DNA of 64,000 nucleotides, taken from the NCBI RefSeq assembly GCF_006715175.1, contig NZ_VFMQ01000001.1, forward strand, positions 2,232,001 through 2,296,000, read 5' to 3'. The first letter of the stretch is position 1. Each line of letters opens with the position of its first letter. The position numbers and the translations under genes are program-made. This DNA comes from Curtobacterium citreum. Lineage in GTDB: Bacteria > Actinomycetota > Actinomycetes > Actinomycetales > Microbacteriaceae. Positions 8,728 to 16,980 of this stretch are shown here, piece by piece. Below the pieces are notes generated by a model. That model did no database searches, was not told the origin of the DNA, and saw only the letters and a list, made by a program, of their open reading frames with translations.

Positions 8728-8739
8728 GCTCGGTCCGGG

Positions 8740-9702
8740 TCAGACGGGAGCGGGCATGCCGAGCAACAGTCGGATGTCGAGGTCGTCCTGCCGCATCTGG
8801 GCAGCGAGCTCGTCCATCGAGGAGAACGCCACCATGCCCCGGACGTAGGACACGAACAGGACCGAGATCGTCTCGCCGTACAGGTCGATGTCGACGTCGA
8901 GCAGGTGCGCCTCGATCTGCTTCGCGGGCACGCCCTCGAAGGTCGGGTTGTTCCCGACCGAGACAGCCGCGGGGTAGACCGTGCCGCGGTGCAGGACCCG
9001 AGCGGCGTACACCCCGTCGGCGGGCACGAAGCCCTCGCACGCCGGGTCGAGGTTCGCGGTCGGGTAGCCCATCGCACGGCCGCGCTGGTTGCCGTGCACG
9101 ACGGTGCTGCGGACGGCGTGCTCTCGCCCGAGCAGTCGCGCGGCCTCGGCCACCCGGCCCTGACCCAGGAGCTCGCGGATCCACGTGGAGGACACGCGGC
9201 GCTCGTCCGACTCGCGGACGTCGTCCCGCAGGTCGACGTCGTCGATGAGCTCGACCGTGAAGCCGTGCCGCTCCCCCAGCGCCCGCAGCAGGGCGACGTC
9301 GCCGGCACCGCGGGCACCGAAGCGGAAGTCGCTGCCGACGAAGACGAGCCGGGCGTGCAGCGTGTCGACGAGCACGTCGGACACGAACGACTCCGGCGCC
9401 TGCGTCTGCAGGTGCTCGTCGAAGCGGAGCAGCAGGGTCGCGTCGACCCCGACGGACTCCAGGAGCTCACGGCGCTGCGCAGTGCTCGTGAGGGCCGGCG
9501 GGACCCGGCTCGGGTCGATGACGCTGAGCGGGTGCCGGTCGAAGGTGACGACGGTCGACACGAGCCCCTGTTCGCGTGCGGCACGCTCGAGGTGCGCGAT
9601 CACGGCGCGGTGGCCGACGTGCACGCCGTCGAACTTGCCGATCGTCACCGCGCTCGGTCCGAAGCCCGAGGCGACGTCGGCAGGGTCGTCGTAGAACTGC
9701 AC
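8740..9702 (-). CDS. ribF: Bifunctional riboflavin kinase/FAD synthetase
   Basis: The 320-residue enzyme turns riboflavin into FMN and then FAD. The N-terminal nucleotidyltransferase domain has SAVTIGKFDGVHVGHRAVI (an HxGH-type motif), TFDRHPLSVIDP and VGSDFRFGARGAGDV, followed by SSTWIRELLGQG. The C-terminal flavokinase domain has VVHGNQRGRAMGYPTANL, the ADGVYAARVL stretch and FVSYVRGMVAFSSMDELAAQM. The GTG at 9702 is chosen because the conserved FYDDPADV segment begins there and AGTAGGGG precedes it; the open frame further upstream overlaps the neighbouring gene. It starts 8 bases after that gene's stop, so the two are probably cotranscribed. Confidence 0.95.
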   Translation of the reverse strand: MQFYDDPADVASGFGPSAVTIGKFDGVHVGHRAVIAHLERAAREQGLVSTVVTFDRHPLSVIDPSRVPPALTSTAQRRELLESVGVDATLLLRFDEHLQTQAPESFVSDVLVDTLHARLVFVGSDFRFGARGAGDVALLRALGERHGFTVELIDDVDLRDDVRESDERRVSSTWIRELLGQGRVAEAARLLGREHAVRSTVVHGNQRGRAMGYPTANLDPACEGFVPADGVYAARVLHRGTVYPAAVSVGNNPTFEGVPAKQIEAHLLDVDIDLYGETISVLFVSYVRGMVAFSSMDELAAQMRQDDLDIRLLLGMPAPV

Positions 9703-9710
9703 GCGCGCCC

Positions 9711-10151
9711 CTACTCGCCGGCCGCGACGGTGCTGCGGGCGGGCTCGGCGGCAGCCGTGCGGTGGTGCTTGCGGAGCCACCAGAGCCCGGCGATCGGCAG
9801 CACGAGCGGCGCGAAGACGTAGCCGAGGCCGTAGTACGACCAGACGGTGTCGTCCGGGAAGAGCTGTCGGTCGACCAGGGACAGCGTGCCGACGATCAGC
9901 ACGCCGGCCATCTCGAAGCCGATCGTCACGCAGGCGACCCGGTACCAGACCCGGCCGGGGGCGATGAGGGCGATCATCGCGACGATGTACACGAGCGCCG
10001 CCACCGCGCTGAGCGTGTAGGCGAACGGCGCGTGCGAGAACTTCTCGATGATCTGCACGACGCTGCGTCCCGTCGCGGCGAGGGCGAGGATGCCGTAGAC
10101 GGCGATGAGGACACGGCCGACACCGGTCGCGAGGGAGGATCTGGTCGCCAC
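9711..10151 (-). CDS. Small integral membrane protein, function unknown
   Basis: The 146-residue product has four hydrophobic segments, for example VLIAVYGILALAATGRSVV, LSAVAALVYIVAMIALIAPG, IGFEMAGVLIVGTLSLV and GYVFAPLVLPIAGLWWLR, ending in a polar Ala-rich tail. I recognise no catalytic motif. The start GTG at 10151 has TAGACT 7 bases upstream, consistent with a leaderless transcript. It lies directly before ribF and may share its mRNA. Similar four-helix proteins accompany ribF or truB in related genomes by my recollection, but no role is known to me. Confidence 0.8.
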   Translation of the reverse strand: MATRSSLATGVGRVLIAVYGILALAATGRSVVQIIEKFSHAPFAYTLSAVAALVYIVAMIALIAPGRVWYRVACVTIGFEMAGVLIVGTLSLVDRQLFPDDTVWSYYGLGYVFAPLVLPIAGLWWLRKHHRTAAAEPARSTVAAGE

Positions 10152-10231
10152 GGCACCGAGTCTACCGACGCCCTGGGACACCCGATGCCAGCCCGAGCCG
10201 CTGTCCGCCCCGAGCACCCGGTGGGCGCTGG

Positions 10232-10597
10232 TCAGTTCAGCGCGAACCAGATCTGGTACATCCGGTAGACCATCACCGCGACGGTGAACGCACCGGCGCC
10301 GAGGACGACCGTGCTCCAGCGGGTGCGGTCGATGAGCGCCCAGACGATGGCCGCCGGCGGGACGAGCAGCACCGACACCGCGTACACGCCGAACTCGAGC
10401 CCGTTGCCCTGCGGCGGCGACCCGACGGCCGGCAGCACGAGCGACACGACCCCCTGGGCGAGCAGCAGCACCTCGATGAGGGCGAGCGCTCCGACCGTGT
10501 AGTCGTTCGGCTTCCACCCGACGAACCCGACGACGACCGTGAAGATCCCCACGACGACCGCGAGCACGAGCTGCACCCACATGAACCACTCGATCAC
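10232..10597 (-). CDS. Small integral membrane protein, function unknown
   Basis: The 121-residue product begins MIEWFMWVQLVLAVVVGIF and contains four predicted transmembrane helices, including YTVGALALIEVLLLAQGVVSLVL, YAVSVLLVPPAAIVWALI and WSTVVLGAGAFTVAVMVYRM. Short polar loops connect them and it ends MYQIWFALN. No enzyme motif is visible. Its GTG start overlaps the truB stop as GTGA, implying translational coupling and a shared transcript with truB. It resembles the next membrane gene (9711-10151) in topology but not obviously in sequence. Confidence 0.82.
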   Translation of the reverse strand: MIEWFMWVQLVLAVVVGIFTVVVGFVGWKPNDYTVGALALIEVLLLAQGVVSLVLPAVGSPPQGNGLEFGVYAVSVLLVPPAAIVWALIDRTRWSTVVLGAGAFTVAVMVYRMYQIWFALN

Positions 10598-11562
10598 GCG
10601 TCGGCTCCGCTCCGGTCGGCGTCCGCGGCGGCGGACGCCGGCGCGGGGAAGTTCGTGATGACACGGAGTCGCCCGCGCCGGACCGACACGAGTCCGACGA
10701 GCCGGTCGTCCGCCGTCGCGACCGCCGCAACGGGGCCGTCGTCGTCCGGGTGGTCGGCGGCGACCCGCTTGCCGTCCGTCAGGTCCTTCGCCGCCTGCGG
10801 GTCGAGCGACACGCTCGGGAAGAGCCGCCGCGCGACGTCCGCCGGCCGGGCGAGCGCGCCGAGGACGTCGACGTCGTCGTCCTCGAGGTCGACCGCGTCG
10901 GCGACGTCGAACGGGCCCACCGCCGTCCGACGGAGCGCGGTGAGGTGCCCGCCGGTGCCGAGCGCAGCCCCGACGTCCCGGGCGAGGGCGCGGACGTACG
11001 TTCCCGACGAGCAGTCGACGACCACGTCGAGGTCGACCACGGCGACGTCGACGCCGTCAACCCGGACCGTGTGCTCGGTGCGCGCGGTCACGTCGAAGCG
11101 GGACACCGTGACGGTGCGGGAGCGCAGGACGACCTCCTCGCCCTTCCGCGCGAGGTCGTAGGCGCGTCGCCCGTCGACCTTGATCGCGCTCACGGTGGAG
11201 GGCACCTGGTCGATCGTGCCGCGCTGCTGCGCCACGGCGCGCTCGACCGCGGCCTCGCCGACGTCGGCGCCGAGGACGCCCGGTGCGGCGGTCGGGGTGC
11301 CGTCGGCGTCGTCCGAGTCCGTCGACACGCCGAGCCGGATGGTCGCGGTGTAGGTCTTGCCGAGGCCGACCAGGTGCGTCAGCAGACGCGTCGACGGCCC
11401 GGCCCCCAGGATGAGCAGGCCGGTCGCCATCGGGTCGAGCGTCCCGGCGTGACCGATCTTCTTCAGGCCGAGGCGGCGGCGGGCGATCGAGACGACCCGG
11501 TGGCTCGAGATGCCCTGCGGCTTGTCGACGAGGAGGATGCCGTCAGGCGCGGAAGCGAGCAC
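10594..11562 (-). CDS. truB: tRNA pseudouridine-55 synthase TruB
   Basis: The 322-residue enzyme makes pseudouridine 55 in the T loop of tRNAs. It shows the signature GILLVDKPQGISSHRVV and the catalytic motif GHAGTLDPMATGLL with the nucleophile Asp43. GKTYTATIRLG and QVPSTVSAIKVDGRRAYDLARKG follow, and CSSGTYVRALARDVG forms the substrate pocket; a PUA-like C-terminal part is present. The GTG at 11562 lies 6 bases after TACCCT and lacks a ribosome site, so the mRNA is probably leaderless. In many actinobacteria truB follows rbfA; here mutY on the other strand and a uridine-kinase-like gene separate them. Confidence 0.95.
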   Translation of the reverse strand: MLASAPDGILLVDKPQGISSHRVVSIARRRLGLKKIGHAGTLDPMATGLLILGAGPSTRLLTHLVGLGKTYTATIRLGVSTDSDDADGTPTAAPGVLGADVGEAAVERAVAQQRGTIDQVPSTVSAIKVDGRRAYDLARKGEEVVLRSRTVTVSRFDVTARTEHTVRVDGVDVAVVDLDVVVDCSSGTYVRALARDVGAALGTGGHLTALRRTAVGPFDVADAVDLEDDDVDVLGALARPADVARRLFPSVSLDPQAAKDLTDGKRVAADHPDDDGPVAAVATADDRLVGLVSVRRGRLRVITNFPAPASAAADADRSGADA

Positions 11563-11568
11563 CGGACG

Positions 11569-11574
11569 AGGGTA
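11569..11574 (-). promoter_or_regulatory. Putative -10 box of leaderless truB
   Basis: Minus-strand TACCCT is followed by exactly 6 bases and the GTG start of truB. Confidence 0.55.
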
Positions 11575-11598
11575 CCAGCGGCGCTGCGGGGCCGGCGC

Positions 11599-12045
11599 TC
11601 AGCAGGCGTCGTTCCAGTTGCGCCGCGGGTGCTCGGGGTCGGTCGCGTCCAGGATCGCGGAGGCGGCGAGCTTGACGTCCGCGCGGCGCTCGAGCCGCCC
11701 GTCCTCGCGCTCGACCCACAGCGACCAGCGCCACAGCCCCCGCGCCCCCGGCGCCAGCAGGCCGTGCCCGTGCACGACCAGGACACCGTCGCCGGCGCCC
11801 GTCGTGCGGAACGGCGTCACGACGTCCGCACGGAGCCGGTCGACGTCGTCCGAGGGAGCGGCGGCCGCCATCGCGGGGACACCGTGCTGCTCGAAGCCGG
11901 CGACGAGGCCGGCGGCGACGCGCTCGAGGTCAGTGCCGTCCTGCCCGTCCACCCCGATCACGGCGCGGTTCGTCCCCACCTGCGCGATCACCTCGCCCGC
12001 GATCGCGGCGTACGTGTCGGTCTCCTGCGGTGCCCAGCGTGCCAT
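11599..12045 (-). CDS. Uridine-kinase-like protein with a degenerate P loop
   Basis: The 148-residue product resembles the short uridine kinase-like P-loop proteins of actinobacteria. The Walker A region reads VIGVDGQDGTDLERVA where active members have a GSGKT/S-type ending, so the phosphate-binding Lys is missing. Later blocks still fit: RADVVTPFR, DGVLVVHGHGLLAPGARGLW, WSLWVERE and the ending ILDATDPEHPRRNWNDAC, which matches the D-x-TDPxHPRR tail I associate with this family. A true kinase is usually longer, near 200 residues. It may be a pseudoenzyme or a decaying gene. The ATG is placed by TACGGT exactly 6 bases upstream. It is divergent from mutY and upstream of truB. Confidence 0.65.
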   Translation of the reverse strand: MARWAPQETDTYAAIAGEVIAQVGTNRAVIGVDGQDGTDLERVAAGLVAGFEQHGVPAMAAAAPSDDVDRLRADVVTPFRTTGAGDGVLVVHGHGLLAPGARGLWRWSLWVEREDGRLERRADVKLAASAILDATDPEHPRRNWNDAC

Positions 12046-12051
12046 GCACCC

Positions 12052-12061
12052 ACCGTAGGCT
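12052..12061. promoter_or_regulatory. Overlapping divergent -10 elements for the uridine-kinase-like gene and mutY
   Basis: The plus strand reads TAGGCT at 12056-12061 and the minus strand reads TACGGT at 12057-12052; the two hexamers share the TA at 12056-12057. Each is followed by exactly 6 bases and then a start codon (GTG at 12068 and ATG at 12045). This is the layout of a bidirectional promoter feeding two leaderless genes. Confidence 0.6.
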
Positions 12062-12067
12062 GTCGTG

Positions 12068-12997
12068 GTGAACGCGAGCGGAGCCTCCCGTCCTCCTGTG
12101 GACGAACCGTCGGACGCGACCCGACCCGACCTCGCGACGCCGCTGGTCGCCTGGTTCCGCGCCGAGGCGCGTGACCTGCCGTGGCGCCGCCCCGGCTTCC
12201 CGGCGTGGGGCACGCTGGTCAGCGAGGTCATGCTGCAGCAGACGCAGGTCGCGCGCGTCGTCCCCCGACTGGAGGCGTGGCTCACCCGGTGGCCGACGCC
12301 TGCGGACCTCGCGGCGTCACCCCCGGCGGACGCGGTGCGTGCCTGGGACCGGCTCGGCTACCCGCGTCGCGCGCTCGCGCTGCACGCGGCGGCGACCGCC
12401 ATCGCGGAACAGCACGACAACGTCGTGCCGCGGGACGTCGACGCCCTGCTCGCGCTGCCGGGGATCGGTGACTACACCGCGCGTGCCGTCGCGGTGTTCG
12501 CGTACGGCGACCGCCACCCGGTCGTCGACGTCAACGTCCGGCGGGTCCTCGCCCGCGCGCTGCTCGGGCAGGGCGAGCCGGGACCGGCGAAGGCGAAGCA
12601 GGACCTGCCGCTGATGGCGTCCGTGCTGCCCGAGGAACGCGACCTGGCGGCGGCGACGAACGCGGCCGCGATGGAGCTCGGGGCGCTGGTCTGCGTCGCC
12701 CGCTCCCCCGCGTGCGACACCTGCCCGATCGCCGACCGGTGCGCCTGGCGCGCCGCGGGGTACCCGGAGCACGACGGACCGCGAGCACCGAAGCAGGCGC
12801 GCTTCGCCGGGAGCGACCGGCAGGTGCGCGGCCTGATCATGGCCGAGCTGCGGTCGAGCGACGTCCCCGTGCTCCGTTCCGAGATCGACCTGGTCTGGCC
12901 GGACGACGCACAGCGGGAGCGTGCCCTCACCTCGCTCCTCCGCGACGGGCTGGCCGTCGGGGACGATGCGGGCGGGTACACGCTCCCGAGTGCGTGA
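12068..12997 (+). CDS. mutY: A/G-specific adenine glycosylase MutY
   Basis: The 309-residue enzyme removes adenine mispaired with 8-oxoguanine. It has the helix-hairpin-helix/GPD core: SEVMLQQTQVARVV with the catalytic Glu, LPGIGDYTARAVAVFAYG, and VVDVNVRRVLARAL with the catalytic Asp. An iron-sulfur loop follows with four Cys spaced C-X6-C-X2-C-X5-C (from CVARSPACDTC). The C-terminal NUDIX-like domain that recognises 8-oxoG in longer MutY proteins is largely missing; only about 70 residues follow the cluster, as in other short actinobacterial forms. Two GTG codons are possible (12065, 12068); the second is 6 bases from TAGGCT and is preferred. It converges on rbfA with 3 bases between the stops. 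Confidence 0.93.
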   Translation: MNASGASRPPVDEPSDATRPDLATPLVAWFRAEARDLPWRRPGFPAWGTLVSEVMLQQTQVARVVPRLEAWLTRWPTPADLAASPPADAVRAWDRLGYPRRALALHAAATAIAEQHDNVVPRDVDALLALPGIGDYTARAVAVFAYGDRHPVVDVNVRRVLARALLGQGEPGPAKAKQDLPLMASVLPEERDLAAATNAAAMELGALVCVARSPACDTCPIADRCAWRAAGYPEHDGPRAPKQARFAGSDRQVRGLIMAELRSSDVPVLRSEIDLVWPDDAQRERALTSLLRDGLAVGDDAGGYTLPSA

Positions 12998-13000
12998 GGG

Positions 13001-13444
13001 TCAGGCGCGGTCGTCGTCCTCGTCCTCGTCGTCGTGCTTGTACGGGTCGGCGTCGCCGGCGTACTGCGCACCGGCCGAGGCCGCCTTCACCTGCGCGTCG
13101 CGCATCTGCGCCTGGGCGAGCAGGTCCTCCATGTGCGCCGAGGTCTCCGGCAGGGCGTCGGCGATGAACTCGAGCGAGGGGGTGAGCCGTGCCGTGATGT
13201 TCTTGCCGACCTCGCTCCGGAGCATGCCGGTCGCGGCCTTGAGCGCCGCGGCGGAGTCGGCACGCTCCTCGTCGGAGCCGTAGACGGTGTAGAAGACCGA
13301 GGCGTGCTGCAGGTCCCCGGTGACGCGGACGTCGGTGATCGTGACGAAGCCGAGACGCGGGTCGCGCAGACCCTTGTCGAGTCGACGAGCGACGACTTCC
13401 TTGATGCGGTCCGCCATCTTGCGTGCGCGCTGCGGATCGGCCAT
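13001..13444 (-). CDS. rbfA: 30S ribosome-binding factor RbfA
   Basis: The 147-residue protein assists late 16S rRNA maturation and cold adaptation. The KH-like fold is recognisable in RARKMADRIKEVVARRLDKGLRDPRLGFVTIT, then LQHASVFYTVYG and the segment LRSEVGKNITARLTPSLEF. A C-terminal acidic tail (KHDDEDEDDD) is present. The ATG at 13444 has AGGAGGCACCCA upstream, a strong ribosome site. It follows infB after an 89-base gap that contains a hairpin, giving the usual order nusA, ylxR, infB, rbfA. Confidence 0.96.
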   Translation of the reverse strand: MADPQRARKMADRIKEVVARRLDKGLRDPRLGFVTITDVRVTGDLQHASVFYTVYGSDEERADSAAALKAATGMLRSEVGKNITARLTPSLEFIADALPETSAHMEDLLAQAQMRDAQVKAASAGAQYAGDADPYKHDDEDEDDDRA

Positions 13445-13484
13445 TGGGTGCCTCCTGGGGCAGGGATTCTTCTGGTGGAACGGG

Positions 13485-13520
13485 TGGACCCCGCCCCTCC
13501 CGAGGGAGGAGCGGGGTCCA
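13485..13520 (-). terminator. Hairpin between infB and rbfA
   Basis: The arms 13485-13494 and 13511-13520 pair over 10 bases (TGGACCCCGC with GCGGGGTCCA), and the stem is extended by a CCTCC/GGAGG pairing past one unpaired base. It may be a partial terminator or an mRNA-processing site that lowers rbfA relative to infB. Confidence 0.65.
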
Positions 13521-13533
13521 GACTAGCCAGGCG

Positions 13534-16365
13534 TCAGTCGCGAGGCTTCTCGACGAGCTCTGTGGTCTCGATCTCGTCACCGACCTGGATGTCGTTGTAC
13601 TTGCCCAGACCGATACCGGCCTCGAAGTCCGTGCGGACCTCGGTGACGTCGTCCTTGAAACGACGCAGCGACTCGATGGCCAGTCCGTCGGCGAGCACCA
13701 CACCGTCACGGATGACGCGCGCCTTGGCGTTGCGCGTGATCGTGCCGGAGCGGACGATGACACCGGCGATGTTGCCGAACTTCGAGGAGCGGAACACCTC
13801 GCGGATCTCGGCGACACCCGACTGGACCTCTTCGTACTCGGGCTTGAGCATGCCCTTGAGGGACTGCTCGATGTCCTCGAGTGCGTTGTAGATGACCGAG
13901 TAGAAGCGCACGTCGATGCCTTCGCGCGCCGCACGCTCGCGGGCCTTGACGTCCGGGCGGACGTTGAAGCCGACGACGATCGCGTTGTCGATCGTGGCCA
14001 GGTCGATGTCCGACTCCGTGATCGCACCGACGCCGCGGTGCAGGATCCGGAGCTGGACGCTGTCGTCGACCTCGATGTCCAGGAGCGACTGCTCGAGTGC
14101 CTCGACGGCACCGGAGACGTCACCCTTGATGATGAGGTTGAGCGAGTCGACCTTGCCCTCTTCGAGTGCGCGGGTGAAGTCCTCGAGCGAGATGCGCTTG
14201 CGGGCCTTGGCCAGCTGGGCGTTGCGCTCGGCGGCTTCACGCTTCTCGGCGATCTGACGGGCCGTGCGGTCTTCTTCGGTGACGAGGAACGTGTCACCGG
14301 CGCGCGGCACCGACGACAGACCCTGCACCTGGACCGGGCGGCTCGGCGTCGCGGCAGTGACCGCGTTGCCGTCCTCGTCGGTCATCGCACGGACGCGGCC
14401 GTAGGCCGTACCCGCCACGATGGCGTCACCGACGTGGAGCGTGCCGGACTGGATGAGCACCGTGGCGACCGCACCGCGACCCTTGTCGAGTCGGGCTTCG
14501 ATCGCGACACCGCGTGCGTCCTTGTCGGGGTTCGCACGCAGGTCGAGACCCGCGTCGGCGGTGAGCAGCACGGCGTCGAGGAGGTCCTGGATGCCGACGT
14601 TGTTGCGCGCCGACACGTCGACGAACATGACGTCGCCGCCGTACTCCTCGGCCACCAGGTTGTACTCGGTGAGCTGCTGCCGGACCTTCGCCGGGTTCGC
14701 GCCCTCCTTGTCGATCTTGTTCACCGCGACCACGATCGGCACACCGGCCGACTGCGCGTGGTTCAGTGCCTCGATCGTCTGGGGCATGATGCCGTCGTCC
14801 GCCGCGACCACGAGGATCGCGATGTCCGTCACCTGGGCACCACGGGCACGCATGGCGGTGAACGCCTCGTGACCCGGGGTGTCGATGAAGGTGATCGGGC
14901 GGTCGATGCCCTCGTGCTCGGTCGTGATCTGGTACGCACCGATGTGCTGGGTGATGCCACCGGCCTCGCCCTCGACGACCTTCGAGTTGCGGATCGCGTC
15001 GAGGAGGCGGGTCTTGCCGTGGTCGACGTGGCCCATGACGGTGACGACCGGCGGCCGCTGCTGCAGCACGTCGTCGTCCTCGTCCTCGAGCTCGGCATCG
15101 AGGTCGATGTCGAAGCCCTCGAGGAGCTCACGGTCCTCGTCCTCGGGCGAGACGATCTGGATCTTGTAGCCGAGCTCCTCGCCGAGGACCTCGAACGTGG
15201 CCTCGTCCAGGGACTCCGTGGCGGTCGCCATCTCACCGAGGTGGAACAGCACCGTCACGAGGTTGCCGGGCATCGCGTCGATCTTGTCCGCGAAGTCCGA
15301 GATGCTCGCACCACGGCGCAGACGGACGACCGTGTTGCCGTCGCCACGAGGGACCTGCACGCCGCCGAGCGACGGCGCCTGCCGCATCTCGTACTCGGCG
15401 CGCTTCGTCCGCTTCGACTTGCGGGCACGGCTCTTGCCACCACCGCGACCGAACGCACCGGCGGTCCCACCACCGGGGCCACGACCACGGCCACCGCCAC
15501 CGGCGGGACGCGGGCCGGAGAACGCCGGACGCGGGAAGCCGCCGCCGGCACCCGGGGCACCCGGACGACCGCCGGGGCCACCACGGCCGCCACCCTGGCC
15601 CGGGCGCTGCCCGAAGCCGTTGGGACGGTTCGCCTGACCGGGGCCACCCGGACGCGGCGCTCCGGGACGCGGGGCGCCCGGACGCGGCGGTGCCGGACGC
15701 GGGATGCCGTTGCCGCCACCGGCGCCTCCGGCGGGACGCTGTCCCATGCCCTGGTTCGAGGAGTACGGGTTGTTGCCCGGACGCGGCGGGCGCGAGCCCA
15801 TGCCCTGGCTCGACGCGTAGGGGTTGTTGCCGGGACGTGCGCCCGGCTTCGGGCCACCCGGCTTCGGGCCGGCTGCTGCGCCCGGCTTCGGGGAACCGCC
15901 GGGCTTGACGGCGTCACCCTTCGGCGCGGTCGTGCCACCGGACGCCTGGCTCGCGGCCTTCTCGTCGGCTGCGGCCTTGCGTGCGGCCTCGGCCTCGGCC
16001 TGGCGCTGGGCGACCGACTTCGGTGCAGCGGGCACCGGGGCGTCGCTGGCCGGGGCCTGCGCCTGGGGCTCGGGCTGCGGGGCCGGTGCCGGACGGGCCG
16101 GACCCGGGCGGGGGCCGCCGGGCTTCGGCGCGCTCGACTTCGGCGCTGCGGTCTTGGCGGGCGCGCTCGGCGTGGCCGACGCTGCCGGAGCCGACGACGA
16201 GGCGCCGGACGCCTGCAGCGCAGCACGGAGCTTGCGCGCGACGGGGGGTTCCACACTGGAGCTCGGGCCCTTGACGAACTCGCCGAGCTCCTTGAGCTTC
16301 TCCATTGCGGTCTTGCTGTCGACACCGAGTTCGGATGCGATCTCGTGTACGCGTGGTTTTGCCAC
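13534..16365 (-). CDS. infB: Translation initiation factor IF-2
   Basis: The 943-residue GTPase brings initiator tRNA to the 30S subunit. The N-terminal IF2_N helix bundle starts [33 protein letters not shown]. It is followed by roughly 250 residues of disordered Ala/Pro-rich and then Gly/Arg/Pro-rich sequence with repeated [15 protein letters not shown] units. A second IF2_N-like segment precedes the G domain, which has [10 protein letters not shown] (G1), DTPGHEAF (G3) and NKIDK (G4). Domains II to IV follow, ending [13 protein letters not shown]. The start is a GTG at 16365 with GTGAAGGAGAACA upstream. It lies between ylxR and rbfA in the standard nusA operon. Confidence 0.97.
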   Translation of the reverse strand: MAKPRVHEIASELGVDSKTAMEKLKELGEFVKGPSSSVEPPVARKLRAALQASGASSSAPAASATPSAPAKTAAPKSSAPKPGGPRPGPARPAPAPQPEPQAQAPASDAPVPAAPKSVAQRQAEAEAARKAAADEKAASQASGGTTAPKGDAVKPGGSPKPGAAAGPKPGGPKPGARPGNNPYASSQGMGSRPPRPGNNPYSSNQGMGQRPAGGAGGGNGIPRPAPPRPGAPRPGAPRPGGPGQANRPNGFGQRPGQGGGRGGPGGRPGAPGAGGGFPRPAFSGPRPAGGGGRGRGPGGGTAGAFGRGGGKSRARKSKRTKRAEYEMRQAPSLGGVQVPRGDGNTVVRLRRGASISDFADKIDAMPGNLVTVLFHLGEMATATESLDEATFEVLGEELGYKIQIVSPEDEDRELLEGFDIDLDAELEDEDDDVLQQRPPVVTVMGHVDHGKTRLLDAIRNSKVVEGEAGGITQHIGAYQITTEHEGIDRPITFIDTPGHEAFTAMRARGAQVTDIAILVVAADDGIMPQTIEALNHAQSAGVPIVVAVNKIDKEGANPAKVRQQLTEYNLVAEEYGGDVMFVDVSARNNVGIQDLLDAVLLTADAGLDLRANPDKDARGVAIEARLDKGRGAVATVLIQSGTLHVGDAIVAGTAYGRVRAMTDEDGNAVTAATPSRPVQVQGLSSVPRAGDTFLVTEEDRTARQIAEKREAAERNAQLAKARKRISLEDFTRALEEGKVDSLNLIIKGDVSGAVEALEQSLLDIEVDDSVQLRILHRGVGAITESDIDLATIDNAIVVGFNVRPDVKARERAAREGIDVRFYSVIYNALEDIEQSLKGMLKPEYEEVQSGVAEIREVFRSSKFGNIAGVIVRSGTITRNAKARVIRDGVVLADGLAIESLRRFKDDVTEVRTDFEAGIGLGKYNDIQVGDEIETTELVEKPRD

Positions 16366-16440
16366 TGTTCTCCTTCACGGGTCCCACCCCGCGAAGGGGG
16401 CAGGACTCACTGGATGACGGGTCTCATTTCGAGCCGCTCA

Positions 16441-16755
16441 TCAGTTGTCCATAAGCCGTTCAGCCTGTTCTGTCGTGTCCTGGTGTCCGCCCGACTGCTC
16501 GGCTGCGAGGCCGTGCAGGTGGTCGAGCACTGCGGACGTGTCGGGTTCGCGATCCAGCCGGAGCGCCCGGCGGAAGGCCCGGCGCTTGACGGCCAGTTCG
16601 TAGGCTTCGACGGTCGGGGTGAGCCACGCTCCCCTGCCCGGCATGACTGCCTTCGGGTCCGCCACGACGCGACCGTCGCTCGAGGCGACGACACGGAGGA
16701 GGGAGGACCGGGGAGCACGGCGACGACTGCCGATGCACGTTCTGACGGGAACCAT
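16441..16755 (-). CDS. YlxR (DUF448) family RNA-binding protein
   Basis: The 104-residue product has the YlxR signature MVPVRTCIGSRRRAPRSSLLRVV, then VVADPKAVMPGRGAWLTP and KRRAFRRALRL. The small fold carries a conserved basic patch and GRGAW motif. In some bacteria YlxR binds RNase P RNA or acts as a nucleoid-linked regulator; which role holds here is unknown. The ATG at 16755 follows GAGGAG; a GTG 12 bases upstream (16767) is possible but would overlap that ribosome site. It sits between nusA and infB as usual, though a duplicated fragment of the nusA end separates it from nusA. Confidence 0.9.
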   Translation of the reverse strand: MVPVRTCIGSRRRAPRSSLLRVVASSDGRVVADPKAVMPGRGAWLTPTVEAYELAVKRRAFRRALRLDREPDTSAVLDHLHGLAAEQSGGHQDTTEQAERLMDN

Positions 16756-16824
16756 CTTACTCCTCACCTCCGACGACCGCGATCCGGCGCGCCCGACCGG
16801 GCCACGCCACCAGCGAAAACGCGC

Positions 16825-16980
16825 CTACTCGTCGCCGTCCAGGATCGAGCCCTGACCGGCACTGCCTGGATGTCGACCCTACTCGTCGCCGTCCAGGATC
16901 GAGCCCTGACCGGCACTGCCTGGATGTCGATCCCTACTCGTCGCCGTCCAGGATCGAGTCCGGCTGGATGTCGATCCGCG
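16825..16980. repeat. Tandem duplication of the nusA 3' end
   Basis: A unit of 54-55 bases begins at 16825 and 16879 and is followed at 16934 by the true end of nusA. All three copies start CTACTCGTCGCCGTCCAGGA, which on the minus strand is the last codons and stop of nusA (SILDGDE, TAG). The two outer copies carry about 10 additional bases (within CCTGACCGGCACTGCCT) that are missing from the nusA copy. The extra copies lie wholly downstream of the nusA stop. Confidence 0.85.
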
